A DNA stretch of 64,000 nt from Mucilaginibacter mallensis (GCF_900105165.1 NZ_LT629740.1:434001-498000), one strand, 5' to 3'. Counted from the first letter of the stretch, positions 38,684 to 47,428 are shown. Numbers and translations: made by a program. Notes: a model not told the origin generated them from the letters alone.

Positions 38684-39538
38684 TTATTTCGCTAACGAAA
38701 ATTTACCCCAAAAATCAACCGATTTACTCATTTCGCTATTATCAGGACTGCTGTTGCCGCCGCCGCCACCGTGTCTTCCACCACCGCCGCCGCCATGTCT
38801 GCCGCCGCCACCTCCCATGCCGCCACCGCCGCCCATGCCACCACCACCTTGTCTTCCACCGCCGCTGTCGCTATCGCCGCTTGGTTTAGGGCGTTGTACA
38901 CCGTTTATCTTGATATTAAATGCCCACGGGCTTTTCATCAGGTTATCAGCATGGAAAAATTTTAATGGTATAGCAGCCTCGCAAATCAGGTTGCCGGCAT
39001 CATCATAGTTTATTGCGGTTTGTATACCATAGGTGTTTGATGTGGTGATCATATCATCCTCAATATCCTTAAAACCAACAACCTTAATGCCCCTTAATGA
39101 GGTTATGCGCTCACGCATCAGTTCATTGCGGTCTTCCTGGCTTATTGCATCTTCATCGCCTTCGGGGCGTTTAAATGGTACAGACGCACTGCCCTGTACG
39201 TTCAGGGGAAAGGTTATGCTAAAAGTTTCTTTCTTTTTACCCTTTGGGTCGATGCTGAAAGTTAAACCGGCATTTAACACACGCCCGATTTCCGATTTTT
39301 CATAAATTTTCACAGCCAGGTAAATCGTATCCTGGCTATTGGCCATCATATAATTGATGCGTTCTTCAGGACTGTAAAATTTAAGACTATCGCCCCAATC
39401 TCTTATATCACCGTCGACGGTTAAATGTGGCGGTGGTGTTTGCAGCTTAAGGTTTACATCCGTTTGCGCATGGCATATCATGGTTGCCATTAATTGGATA
39501 GTTAAAATACCGGTAATGTAAAAAGGGGATTGTTTCAT
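38684..39538 (-). CDS. Secreted CBM9/DOMON-like protein with glycine-rich tail
   Basis: The 284-residue protein has a signal peptide (about 1-24, ending CHAQ), then a beta-sandwich domain opening with LTVDGDIRDWGDSLKFY and containing DTIYLAVKIYEK, the pattern of the CBM9-like sugar/ligand-binding fold. Residues about 225-262 are almost pure glycine with scattered Met, Arg and His (GGGGMGG and GGGGRHGG units), followed by a short end KSVDFWGKFSLAK that completes the domain. The glycine stretch therefore interrupts the domain as a surface loop. Ligand unknown. A proline-rich frame on the other strand is its shadow. Confidence 0.75.
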   Translation of the reverse strand: MKQSPFYITGILTIQLMATMICHAQTDVNLKLQTPPPHLTVDGDIRDWGDSLKFYSPEERINYMMANSQDTIYLAVKIYEKSEIGRVLNAGLTFSIDPKGKKKETFSITFPLNVQGSASVPFKRPEGDEDAISQEDRNELMRERITSLRGIKVVGFKDIEDDMITTSNTYGIQTAINYDDAGNLICEAAIPLKFFHADNLMKSPWAFNIKINGVQRPKPSGDSDSGGGRQGGGGMGGGGGMGGGGGRHGGGGGGRHGGGGGNSSPDNSEMSKSVDFWGKFSLAK

Positions 39539-39712
39539 TAATTTAATTGTGATGTTTGCTTATTTTAGGGCGATTTTACGATGAATAGATCTTCACTAGG
39601 AAAATTTTCCTTAAAGGATGATTTCTTGATTCATCATTTCACTGCTAAAATTCCCCTTTGAACAGAATTTTAACAATTTTATTATAGTTTTTAAGTAATT
39701 TTACAGTTACAT

Positions 39713-39994
39713 ATGCCAACTGAAGTACAGGAAGAAACGTTCACACTCGAGGAGTTGCTGGTAGGTTTGAAGGAAATTCACCGACTTATTTTATGGAACG
39801 ATGATGTTAACAGTTTTGATCATGTGATCTATTGCATGATCAAATATCTTGATTACTCGGAAGCCCAGGCCGAGAAAATAGCCTGGAAAGTACACAACGA
39901 GGGCAAATGCGCTGTACTGGAAGGTTCCTTTACCGAAATGGAGATCTACCGCAAAATTTTACAACAGGAGGGATTAACAGTTAGTGTTGAGTAA
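39713..39994 (+). CDS. clpS: ATP-dependent Clp protease adaptor ClpS
   Basis: Delivers N-degron substrates to ClpAP-type proteases. The 93-residue protein has the ClpS core LILWNDDVNSFDHVIYCM with the substrate-pocket Asn-Asp-Asp, and AWKVHNEGKCAVLEG with the conserved His. The Gln-Glu-rich N-terminal tail (1-20) is the flexible arm that enters the protease. Length is typical. It is convergent with ilvE. Confidence 0.95.
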   Translation: MPTEVQEETFTLEELLVGLKEIHRLILWNDDVNSFDHVIYCMIKYLDYSEAQAEKIAWKVHNEGKCAVLEGSFTEMEIYRKILQQEGLTVSVE

Positions 39995-40032
39995 TACCCT
40001 ATATAAAAATTAGAAATCCTGCTTTACAAAAA

Positions 40033-40054
40033 AAGCCCTGATCTCTCAGGGCTT
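40033..40054 (-). terminator. Intrinsic terminator of ilvE (possibly bidirectional)
   Basis: A perfect 9-bp stem AAGCCCTGA with its complement and a 4-base loop. Read on the reverse strand it is followed by eight T residues, so it ends ilvE; on the forward strand, after clpS, the T tract is weaker. Confidence 0.88.
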
Positions 40055-40074
40055 ATATAATAAAATCATTGGCG

Positions 40075-41148
40075 TCACTCAGCATTCACAATATAATTCC
40101 AACCGTGGGTATCAGGCGTAGTGCCGTATTTTATAGCATTCATTTCCTTAAATACACGTTGCGAAAACTCGCGTGTTTTTGGGTCGCTCAAAAAGTACTC
40201 TTCGCCATTAAAGCTTATGGAGCCAACCGGCGCAATGGTAGCGGCAGTACCAGCACCGAAGGCATCATTAAGTTTGCCGTTTTTAGCACCCTCAATAATT
40301 TCAGCTACCGATACGCGGCGTTCTTCAACAGGGTAACCCCATTCGCGGGCCAGCGCTAAAACTGTATCGCGGGTTACGCCATCCAAAATAGTATCACGGG
40401 TTGATGGGGTTAGTACTGTGCCATCCAATACAAAAACTACGTTGGCAGCGCCCATTTCCTCAACATAAGCATGGTCCTTTGCATCGGTCCATATCAGTTG
40501 GTCAAAGCCTTCTTCAACGGCCTTTTTAGCAGGCAGCATAGCGCCGCCATAGTTACCTGATGATTTTGCAAACCCCATACCGCCTTCGGCAGAACGGGTG
40601 TAATAAGTTTCTATCTTAACCCTTAATGTTTTTGAGAAATATGGTCCAACCGGGCATAATAGCACCATGAATTTATAGGTTGATGATGGCGATACACCCA
40701 AAAATGGATCAGTTGCGAACATAAATGGCCTTATATATAATGCATGGTCGGCTTGGGTAGGTACCCAGTCGCGGTCAATATCAACTACTGCAGCAATACT
40801 TTGTAAAAATATATCCTCAGGTATGGTAGGCATACATAGTCTTTCTGCCGATTTATTAAAACGTTTTGCATTTTTATCCGGGCGGAAAACTGAAACCGTG
40901 CCATCGGCATGTTTGTAAGCTTTTATCCCTTCAAAAAATGATTGTCCGTAATGCAGGGCTGAAATGGCAGGACTCAATCCAATTTCGCCGTAGGGAATGA
41001 CCTGAAAATTCTTCCACTCGCCATCGACGTAATCTGCCACGAACATGTGGTCAGTAAAAATTTTTCCGAAAGGCAAATTGTTAAAATCGGTTTCCGCTAA
41101 GCGCGAATGGTTTGTTTTGGTGATCTTGATGTCCAGCGTCTCTGTCAT
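40075..41148 (-). CDS. ilvE: Branched-chain-amino-acid aminotransferase
   Basis: PLP enzyme catalysing the last step of Leu, Ile and Val synthesis and the first of their breakdown. The 357-residue protein is of the longer class II fold-type IV kind. The PLP lysine is Lys196 in FAKSSGNYGG; other marks are GQSFFEGIKAY, ALYIRPFMFATDP and TRDTILDGVTRDTVL, plus the C-terminal GTAATIAPVGSI that binds the cofactor phosphate. A strong terminator lies 20 bases after its stop. Other ilv/leu genes are not nearby. Confidence 0.97.
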   Translation of the reverse strand: MTETLDIKITKTNHSRLAETDFNNLPFGKIFTDHMFVADYVDGEWKNFQVIPYGEIGLSPAISALHYGQSFFEGIKAYKHADGTVSVFRPDKNAKRFNKSAERLCMPTIPEDIFLQSIAAVVDIDRDWVPTQADHALYIRPFMFATDPFLGVSPSSTYKFMVLLCPVGPYFSKTLRVKIETYYTRSAEGGMGFAKSSGNYGGAMLPAKKAVEEGFDQLIWTDAKDHAYVEEMGAANVVFVLDGTVLTPSTRDTILDGVTRDTVLALAREWGYPVEERRVSVAEIIEGAKNGKLNDAFGAGTAATIAPVGSISFNGEEYFLSDPKTREFSQRVFKEMNAIKYGTTPDTHGWNYIVNAE

Positions 41149-41237
41149 GGCCTTATCGTATTAAATTATGGAAAATGGCAAGTTAGGTATTTTTGTTAAA
41201 ATATTAATAGTTTTTAACTTATTACTCATTTCAAATC

Positions 41238-41330
41238 CGTCATGCTGAACTTATTTCAGCACATCACATGCTAGGCAAGCTGTTTGTCATGTGGGGTTTC
41301 GATCTGCTAATCAGCGAACGGGATGACGAG
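41238..41330. repeat. Repeat, TCATGCTGAACTT type, copy 1
   Basis: Begins GTCATGCTGAACTTATTTCAGCA, contains CACATGCTAGGC and GTCATGTGGGG (inner inverted pair) and ends ACGGGATGACGA. The same frame of words is seen at 58046-58140. It lies upstream of ilvE. Confidence 0.75.
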
Positions 41331-41351
41331 TTCTGTTTCCCGGAAATGAAA

Positions 41352-41669
41352 TTAATGCAGAAAATAAATGCCTAAGCCAACCACTACGGCTATAGGTATT
41401 GGCATTAGTATTAGCCAAACTAATTTCCAATAAAAGGCACTTTTTTGTTTGGAGATAATTGCCATCATTCCTGTAATAATAAAGTATGGTAGGAAGATAC
41501 AGGGTAAGAAGGAATATAAAGCTATTCCAATCTCTTCTCCATCACCATGATTGTTAAAGTCATAGAAGGCAGCACATCCTAACCAGATCCAACAAAAGAA
41601 ATATAAACCTAAAATGCCAAAGGCAATAAAGTGCCGTTTTATTCTTGTAAAATATTGATTGTCTGCCAT
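41352..41669 (-). CDS. Small polytopic membrane protein of unknown function
   Basis: A 105-residue protein with three membrane segments (about 14-34, 48-68, 80-104) and an acidic loop (NNHGDGEEIG) after the first. The ATG at 41669 is preferred over an in-frame TTG at 41678. It follows the tryptophan dioxygenase gene by 11 bases on the same strand, so it is probably cotranscribed with it. No family recognised. Confidence 0.65.
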   Translation of the reverse strand: MADNQYFTRIKRHFIAFGILGLYFFCWIWLGCAAFYDFNNHGDGEEIGIALYSFLPCIFLPYFIITGMMAIISKQKSAFYWKLVWLILMPIPIAVVVGLGIYFLH

Positions 41670-41680
41670 ATTTTGCAATT

Positions 41681-42634
41681 CTATAAATCCCTTAGCACCT
41701 GCTCAACCCAACTCTTACCCCAGCTCTCTTCCTGCTCGGCGGTCCATAAGCTTGGGAAAAAGATGCGTTTCTGAAAACGCGGAGGAAGGTATTTTTGCCA
41801 GTTGGTGCCGCCGGTTGCTTTAATATCCTCGGGTTCGCGGTTAAGATAACGCACGGCGGATTTATAGTGCGATAGGGGCCAGTTTACGTTTACATTGCTA
41901 TCCAGGCGCCTTAGTTCGTCCTCCAGTTGCGGCGTGCTTTCTCCCTTGTATTTAAATTGCTGTAGCAGCGCATTAAAATTGGTATTAACATTTGCAGTGC
42001 CCAGTTCAATAAAAGTTTTGGAATATTTCTTCTCGAATTGTTTAAGTGTCAGCGTTTTTTTGCCTGTTGCCAGTTCCGTGGCGCCCGATTTCCAATACAA
42101 ATGCTCAAACTGGTCCTCAATGGTAGCCGTGCTTAACTCAGCCCGTTTATCTTTTGCCACCAGGTTAATGAAATCAGTAGCATGGATCTCTATCATCCGG
42201 TATTGCCCCGATTGAAAACCGCTTGCCGGTAATAACGACATCCGGAATTTAAGGAACTGCTCTTTTTCCATCCCATCAACCATGATCTCGAACGAATGGG
42301 TGAGCGCTTCAAAATAACGGTTAATGCGCCTTATGCGGGCGGTAAAAAAGTCGGTTGTTAAATGTTGCGCTTCTGCTATCTGTTTACACTCGTGCAGTGC
42401 CAGTTTAAAATACAGCTCTGTTATCTGGTGATAAATGATAAAGATCTCCTCATCCGGGAAGGGTGTTTTAGGGCTTTGCAGGCTCAGTAAAGTATCCAGG
42501 TGAATATAATCCCAGTAAGTTAAAAAATCGGCATACAGCAAACCATCCAGATAGGCAGGCATATCCTGGCCCATGGCCTCATATTTTTCCTGCAGCTGTG
42601 TTAGGCGTTGTTCAATTTCGGGTGTAAACGGCAT
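41681..42634 (-). CDS. kynA: Tryptophan 2,3-dioxygenase
   Basis: Heme enzyme that opens the indole ring of L-tryptophan to N-formylkynurenine. The 317-residue protein shows the active-site His69 (IIYHQITELYFKL), Arg131 in FRMSLLPASGFQSGQ, and the heme ligand His256 in WPLSHYKSAVRYL, all in the family order; GGTNWQKYLPP near the end is also typical. No other kynurenine-pathway gene is in the window. ATG 42634 is preferred over TTG 42640. A -7 element lies only 4 bases upstream of the ATG. Confidence 0.95.
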   Translation of the reverse strand: MPFTPEIEQRLTQLQEKYEAMGQDMPAYLDGLLYADFLTYWDYIHLDTLLSLQSPKTPFPDEEIFIIYHQITELYFKLALHECKQIAEAQHLTTDFFTARIRRINRYFEALTHSFEIMVDGMEKEQFLKFRMSLLPASGFQSGQYRMIEIHATDFINLVAKDKRAELSTATIEDQFEHLYWKSGATELATGKKTLTLKQFEKKYSKTFIELGTANVNTNFNALLQQFKYKGESTPQLEDELRRLDSNVNVNWPLSHYKSAVRYLNREPEDIKATGGTNWQKYLPPRFQKRIFFPSLWTAEQEESWGKSWVEQVLRDL

Positions 42635-42637
42635 AAG

Positions 42638-42645
42638 CAAATGTA
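42638..42645 (-). promoter_or_regulatory. Candidate -7 element (TACATTTG) for kynA
   Basis: Exact TAnnTTTG on the reverse strand, ending 4 bases before the ATG at 42634. Taken literally the transcript would be leaderless. Confidence 0.4.
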
Positions 42646-42655
42646 GGAAGATTTG

Positions 42656-43108
42656 TTATTTATGATATGCTGAATCTATCTTCTGTATTTTATTCAATCT
42701 GTCTCTTATAATATCATGTGCATCACGAAAATACCATGGCTTCTTGTCCCTGTCAAAAGCATAATTAAACGTCATGCCTAATAGTCTAAACCCTAAGGTT
42801 GATGCGCCGCCATCGGAACAATCCGGACAGCCAAACCTGCCGGTAATTTGTGATAATATCAGCAATGGAACCCTAAATCTGAGTGAATCAAAGTTGCCTT
42901 TTATTACATGATGTCTGCTCGGTACCGAGTCATTTGAAACTTCATCGATTGTAAGCTTATCAGCCGTGATCTCGTAGCTAATATTACATGCCCCTATGCA
43001 CTCACCTGCATAAAAACCAATATATTCTGTTGCCGGTTTAATTCTTATTAATGCAGTCACTAAAATAACTATTAGTGTATAAAAAAGCACTTTTGCAATA
43101 CGAGTCAT
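42656..43108 (-). CDS. Membrane-anchored protein of unknown function
   Basis: Not recognised. Starting at ATG 43108 gives a 150-residue protein with a clear N-terminal signal anchor (TRIAKVLFYTLIVILVTALI). An upstream in-frame ATG at 43153 and TTG at 43171 would add 15-21 residues. The rest is a soluble, beta-looking domain with two cysteine pairs (ECIGACN and CPDCSDGG), which could form disulphides or bind metal outside the cytoplasm. It ends 21 bases ahead of kynA on the same strand. Confidence 0.55.
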   Translation of the reverse strand: MTRIAKVLFYTLIVILVTALIRIKPATEYIGFYAGECIGACNISYEITADKLTIDEVSNDSVPSRHHVIKGNFDSLRFRVPLLILSQITGRFGCPDCSDGGASTLGFRLLGMTFNYAFDRDKKPWYFRDAHDIIRDRLNKIQKIDSAYHK

Positions 43109-43225
43109 AATAGGTTTAGTATTAATACCTATTGCTGATAATAAGTAACCCATAAACTTATAACACTGCAAAACATCTGTCGCTTAAATTGTTATACATT
43201 ATACACACCAAACCTTTATAATTTT

Positions 43226-43699
43226 ATGATAAAGAAAATACTAATAGGCATTGATGACAGCGCATATGCCGAACATGCCGCGAAATATGGTTTTAATCTG
43301 GCTGAAACACTGAATACTCACGTAGGATTGGTACATATGACCGAACCCGTATCTTTAGCTATGACCAATACCGGGGCCGATGAAATATTGGGCACTTCAA
43401 TGCAGGCTCTTAGTGGACCCGATAATCTTGAACTTTTAAAGGTGCAGGATGAGATAGCCGAAAATTTAATGGAGCGTATTGTTAAAAAGTATGGTGGCAC
43501 ATTGCAGGTTACTCATTTTAATGAATTCGGCTCAACCGGCGAAGGTATTATCAATTGTAGCCACGAGTTTAAAGCCGACCTGATCATCATCGGCACCCAT
43601 CGCCGTACTGGTCTCGACCGCCTGCTGATGGGCAGCATTGCCGAATATGTGGTGCGCCACTCGGAAATTCCGGTACTGGTAGTGCCGTCGAAAGAGTAG
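43226..43699 (+). CDS. Universal stress protein (UspA family)
   Basis: A single-domain, 157-residue Usp starting with the usual first strand KKILIGIDDSAYAEHAAKYG. The nucleotide-binding loop is GTHRRTGLDRLLMGSIAEYV; compared with the ATP-binding consensus GxxGx9GS, the second Gly position reads Arg, so ATP binding is uncertain. Ends with PVLVVPSK, typical of the family. Convergent with the SerB-like gene, from which it is separated by a large palindrome. Confidence 0.93.
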   Translation: MIKKILIGIDDSAYAEHAAKYGFNLAETLNTHVGLVHMTEPVSLAMTNTGADEILGTSMQALSGPDNLELLKVQDEIAENLMERIVKKYGGTLQVTHFNEFGSTGEGIINCSHEFKADLIIIGTHRRTGLDRLLMGSIAEYVVRHSEIPVLVVPSKE

Positions 43700-43811
43700 T
43701 CTTTAGTCCGGAAGTCGGAAAGTCAGTAAAGTCCGAAAGATGAAAAGCAAAAAGTCCGGAAGTAAAGCTTTTTTACTTCCGGACTTTTTGCTTTTACTGT
43801 CTTTCGGACTT
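43699..43811. repeat. Intergenic palindrome, family B (GTCCGAAA words), copy 1
   Basis: The arms 43729-43766 and 43772-43811 are complementary over nearly 40 bases with one small mismatch region, built of AAGTCCGAAAG, AAAGCAAAAAGTCC and GGAAGTAAA. Extra GTCCGGAAGTCGG words precede the left arm. It lies between convergent uspA and the SerB-like gene and would make a very stable RNA hairpin. Confidence 0.95.
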
Positions 43812-43814
43812 CTC

Positions 43815-45107
43815 TTAATAAAGCAATCTAAACTTAATTGTCTGCTCAATCGCTTTAAGCTCGTTCAATACCTGGGTGTCATAACCGGTATTAACGTCGG
43901 TAATTACGTAGCCTATTTGTGGGTTGGTAACCAAAAACTCGCCTACTATATTAATGTTATGGCGGGCGAATACATCATTTATCTTAGCCAGTATACCCGG
44001 TACATTTTTGTGAATGTGGATCAACCTATGCGCGTTATTAATGCGCGGCGGCTGCAGATCAGGGAAATTACAACTGGTATGTGTTTTACCCTCGTTCATA
44101 AATGCCATTACCCTTTTGGGGATAAAATCATCATTACGTGGGTTATGCTTAGGATCATCAAAAATGATAATGCCATTTTCACAGGCTATTTCACCCAGCT
44201 TGCGGCTGCTTATTTTACCAAAGATACCTATCGCTTTTAGCCTTCCAGCATTTTGTAATTGCTCGGGCGTTGGTTGATTTTCCTCATCGCAAAATAAGAT
44301 ACCGGCTTCCTCTAAATATTTGTCTTCGATACTTTCACGCTGGCGAATGTTGTAACCTTCCTTTTGCATCTGCGCCAGGGCATCCTCATCAACATTACCC
44401 ACCACCAAACATTTTATGCGGTTTTTGGGGTACGATATAGCTCTCGGCAGTTTGTTGATGTATAAGAACTCATCAAAGCTTGGGGTAATATGGTCGGCTT
44501 TTTCCGCTACAGATTTCCGCTCGATATTCTCGGTAAAGGCAAAGAATTTTTTTATCATACCCGATTCCTTTAATTGGAAATCAGAATAACCATCGCCAAT
44601 GCCAAATATTTCGCCAGGCAGGTTTAGCTCTTTCAATAGCTTTACTTTGCCACCTTCCTGCGATAATGGGTTTTTACGGTCGTAGCCGATAATATTCCCC
44701 TCATCATCAAACACAAAGGTGTTGGCGTAGATGTTTTCCTTTTTAATATGGTACTCGGTAACAACCGGTGTAATAAACTCCTTAAAGCCGCCTGATACGA
44801 TCAATACCTCATCCTGGTGATTCTTAAAAAAGATAGTATTACGTGAAAAAGAGGTAGATACTTTCTTTTTTAGATGAGTGATGAGCTGTTTTAAATGCTC
44901 ACGGTTAGCCTGCAATAATTTAACACGCGCCTCCAGACTTTGCGTGAATGATAACCGGCCCTCCATCGAGGCGTTGGTTAGTTCTTCAATCTGTTCGTAT
45001 ATTTTTTCCCGGTCAGGGTGATTTTTAAGGGAGATGCGGGCAAGTTCGTCCAGCGCTTCAACCTGCGTAAATGTGCTGTCGAAGTCTATAATAAAATATT
45101 GATCCAT
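43815..45107 (-). CDS. serB: SerB-like HAD phosphatase fused to a truncated SerA (no NAD-binding core) with ACT domain
   Basis: Probably phosphoserine phosphatase, the last step of serine synthesis. Residues 1-212 are a HAD domain with motif I DFDST (Asp8, Asp10), motif II Ser105 in VSGGF, Lys154/Lys156 in GGKVKLL and motif III GDGYSD (171-176). Residues about 232-325 look like the start of 3-phosphoglycerate dehydrogenase (LKAIGIFGKISSRKL aligns with the SerA LKAIGxFxxGxxxxxL region), and 340-430 look like the end of SerA (CNFPDLQ, then HIHKNVPGILAKIN and a final RLLY as in E. coli SerA, with the ACT serine-sensing fold). The Rossmann NAD-binding core of about 180 residues is absent, so it cannot be a working dehydrogenase; the ACT domain could let serine control the phosphatase. 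Confidence 0.85.
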   Translation of the reverse strand: MDQYFIIDFDSTFTQVEALDELARISLKNHPDREKIYEQIEELTNASMEGRLSFTQSLEARVKLLQANREHLKQLITHLKKKVSTSFSRNTIFFKNHQDEVLIVSGGFKEFITPVVTEYHIKKENIYANTFVFDDEGNIIGYDRKNPLSQEGGKVKLLKELNLPGEIFGIGDGYSDFQLKESGMIKKFFAFTENIERKSVAEKADHITPSFDEFLYINKLPRAISYPKNRIKCLVVGNVDEDALAQMQKEGYNIRQRESIEDKYLEEAGILFCDEENQPTPEQLQNAGRLKAIGIFGKISSRKLGEIACENGIIIFDDPKHNPRNDDFIPKRVMAFMNEGKTHTSCNFPDLQPPRINNAHRLIHIHKNVPGILAKINDVFARHNINIVGEFLVTNPQIGYVITDVNTGYDTQVLNELKAIEQTIKFRLLY

Positions 45108-45112
45108 TATTT

Positions 45113-45170
45113 GATGTGCAGATATAAGCTTTAGTGTGCAAATATGCGGATGTGCAAATGTGCAAATTTT
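45113..45170. repeat. Intergenic repeat, family D (ATGTGCAAAT words), copy 1
   Basis: Right upstream of the SerB-like start: GATGTGCAGATATAAG, GTGTGCAAATATGCGGATGTGCAAATGTGCAAAT in word form, a tandem of 9-11-base variants of one word. Other copies are at 46325-46380, 47429-47528 and 52788-52949. Confidence 0.8.
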
Positions 45171-45241
45171 GGATGATTTTTTGGACGATTAGTTGATTAA
45201 GTTGGTATGGTTTGTTGAGATATAAGAATAACGCGTGGTGG

Positions 45242-45317
45242 GTGTCACCCTGAGCGCCTAGTCGAAGGGTAAGTGCAGAGGCCTTGCCCGCATACTTCGA
45301 CCATGCTCAGTATGCCC
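45242..45317. repeat. Palindromic repeat, TCATGCTGAGC family, copy 2
   Basis: GTCACCCTGAGCGCCTAGTCG on the left and CGACCATGCTCAGTATG on the right, with a GCAGAGGCCTTGC centre; it matches the element at 23536-23618 in layout but with several changes. Confidence 0.75.
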
Positions 45318-45341
45318 CCCTCCCTTATCGAAGATAAAGCA

Positions 45342-46319
45342 TTAACTAATGACCTCGGCCAACGCCTCACAAACTTCCTTCACCGTTTTATTAATACTCT
45401 TAAACTCAATTCCTATCGCTTTCTTAATCTTCGAGTTATCATAAACCCGTGTTTGCGATGCCGTTTGGGCCGAAACTTTATCAATTGCGGGAGCTTTGCC
45501 GGTTAAGGCCGCTACAACAGCCGATCCTCGCCAGGCCAGGCCCATCATAAACGGTGTAGCAAGGGTTGCAGGTGGTTTTAGGCCAAAATGGTTGGCTATA
45601 TCGGTAACTACTTCTTTATAAGTCAGGTTTTCAGCGTTGATAATATAGCGTTCGGCTTGTATGTCGCTGTTCATGAGCAGGATCATGCATTTGGCTACAT
45701 CCTCTACATCAACAAAACCTCCTGTGCCGGCGGTATAAAATTTTAGGCCCTTGCGCACGGTCTCAAATAATTGACCTGTGCCATTTGTACCTGAGCTTGC
45801 ACCCAGTATTAATGATGGGTTTACAATTACCGCGTTCAATCCTTCGGCAATACCACGCCATACTTCCATCTCGCTTTCCAGCTTTGATATGGCATACCCG
45901 TCGTTTTCGGCGGTTTCTTCAAGGTGGTTATTTTCACTTATCATTTCGCCAGGTAAGGCGGTGCCAATGGCGGCAATGGAGCTTACGTGCAATAATCTTA
46001 TACCAAACTGCGTACATAAATTAACCAGGTTAGCAGTGCCCATAACATTGGTACGGATCATGGGTTGTTTATCGGCCTGCCTTAATGATACCCATGCCGC
46101 GCAATGGTAAACCTGGGTAACGCCATCAAGCACATCTTCCAAGGCAAATATGTTGAGCATATCGGCATCAACCCATTCTATCTGTTGCTGGTAAGGGATG
46201 AGTATTTTGGGTATTACCGAGCTGCCGCGTTTGGTACAGCGGATAGTATTGCCCTGCTGCACCAGTTGCCTGGCCAGTTCCGAACCTAAAAAACCTGTTG
46301 CGCCTGTAACCAGTATCAT
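45342..46319 (-). CDS. NAD(P)-dependent epimerase/dehydratase (extended SDR)
   Basis: The 325-residue protein has the extended SDR Rossmann motif GATGFLG at 6-12, the acid/amide loop VYHCAAWVS, an active-site SSIAAIG and the catalytic YAISK (Tyr and Lys). It resembles dihydroflavonol-4-reductase/3-beta-HSD-type members rather than a nucleotide-sugar epimerase, but the substrate cannot be told. It lies on the reverse strand between two family D repeats and is divergent from the AraC regulator, which could control it. Confidence 0.88.
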   Translation of the reverse strand: MILVTGATGFLGSELARQLVQQGNTIRCTKRGSSVIPKILIPYQQQIEWVDADMLNIFALEDVLDGVTQVYHCAAWVSLRQADKQPMIRTNVMGTANLVNLCTQFGIRLLHVSSIAAIGTALPGEMISENNHLEETAENDGYAISKLESEMEVWRGIAEGLNAVIVNPSLILGASSGTNGTGQLFETVRKGLKFYTAGTGGFVDVEDVAKCMILLMNSDIQAERYIINAENLTYKEVVTDIANHFGLKPPATLATPFMMGLAWRGSAVVAALTGKAPAIDKVSAQTASQTRVYDNSKIKKAIGIEFKSINKTVKEVCEALAEVIS

Positions 46320-46324
46320 TATTT

Positions 46325-46380
46325 ATGTGCAGCTATGCGTATGTGCAAATGTGCATATTGATAGGCGTATGTGCAAATAC
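46325..46380. repeat. Intergenic repeat, family D (ATGTGCAAAT words), copy 2
   Basis: Tandem variants ATGTGCAGCTATGCG, TATGTGCAAATGTGCATA and GTATGTGCAAATACG in the divergent spacer between the epimerase and AraC genes. A TATTTTTG -7-like element follows at 46398-46405. Confidence 0.75.
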
Positions 46381-46500
46381 GAATTATCAGCGATGCCTAT
46401 TTTTGCATATAGTTTGAAATGTACAAATAACGGATTGATTGTTGCAAACTATTGACTGGTAATATTCTCATCTTTGTATTATAGATTATCAAACACAAAA

Positions 46501-47409
46501 ATGATCATCAATACTTCACTTGACGATTTTTACCAAAGGAACGGAGCTCCGCAGCCTGAAGGGATCGCCCGTGACATAGGTCATTTTAATGTGTTTGAAA
46601 GTGAGAAGCTGTTCGACAAAAAAACAGGTGACCGTATTATGCCATATAGCAGGCGCGCTTATTACAAGATCAGCTGGCTACGAGGTAAAAGCCGCGCCGA
46701 GTATGCCGATAAAGTGATTGATGTGCAGGAAAATGCCCTGCTGTTTGCAACACCCAAGATCCCTTATCACTGGCTGCCCGCCGATAGTAATCAAACCGGT
46801 ATGTTCTGCATTTTTACCGCCGATTTCCTTTCGCCGGGCAAAACAGGTTTGGGGCTGGATGAGTTGCCTATTTTTCAACCAGGCCAACTGCCCGTGTTCC
46901 AACTTTCTGAAACAGAGGTAAAGGAAATAGAATATATCTTCCGGAAGATGCTCAAAGAGCTGGGCACTGATTACCAATATAAATTTGACCTGCTGCGCAC
47001 CCTCGTTATGGAACTTATACACTACGGGCAAAAGCTACAGCCTATGTCGACACTGAGTGCTTCGCAGAATGCTTCGGAACGCATCTCATCATTGTTCATC
47101 GAATTACTGGAGCGACAGTTCCCGCTGGAGTCACCCCGTCAGTCACTTTCACTGCGTACCGCTAAAGATTATGCCGACCGCCTGGCTGTGCATGTAAATC
47201 ACCTTAATAAGGTTTTAAAGGAAGTTACCGGCAACACAACATCCGAAATGATCGGCAGCAGGATCATACAGGAAGCCAAAATATTACTGAAACAAACACA
47301 CTGGAGCATAAGCGAGATAGCCTATGCATTAGGTTATGATGACCTGGCGCATTTCTCTAAATATTTCAAAAAGCAAACTTCCTTTACGCCAATAGCTTTC
47401 CGGGCATAG
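46501..47409 (+). CDS. AraC-family transcriptional regulator
   Basis: The 302-residue protein has an N-terminal cupin-like sensor domain (about 25-175) and a C-terminal double helix-turn-helix (about 205-302): the first in KDYADRLAVHVNHLNKVLKE and the second in WSISEIAYALGYDDLAHFSKYFKK, which carries the family signature. ATG 46501 is chosen over a TTG at 46474. Likely promoter signals are a TTG at 46452 and CATCTTTG at 46469-46476 (one mismatch to the -7 consensus), 17 bases apart. Divergent from the epimerase gene, a plausible target. Confidence 0.93.
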   Translation: MIINTSLDDFYQRNGAPQPEGIARDIGHFNVFESEKLFDKKTGDRIMPYSRRAYYKISWLRGKSRAEYADKVIDVQENALLFATPKIPYHWLPADSNQTGMFCIFTADFLSPGKTGLGLDELPIFQPGQLPVFQLSETEVKEIEYIFRKMLKELGTDYQYKFDLLRTLVMELIHYGQKLQPMSTLSASQNASERISSLFIELLERQFPLESPRQSLSLRTAKDYADRLAVHVNHLNKVLKEVTGNTTSEMIGSRIIQEAKILLKQTHWSISEIAYALGYDDLAHFSKYFKKQTSFTPIAFRA

Positions 47410-47428
47410 AGTAAATATTAAATGGGGC

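Noticed and set aside
38754..39008. Proline-rich open frame on the forward strand
   Set aside because: It is the antisense of the glycine-rich part of the CBM9-like gene; Gly codons GGN read as Pro CCN on the other strand.
43740..44240. 166-codon forward frame with a hydrophobic start
   Set aside because: Its first part is the translated right half of a family B palindrome and the rest is antisense to the SerB-SerA fusion gene.
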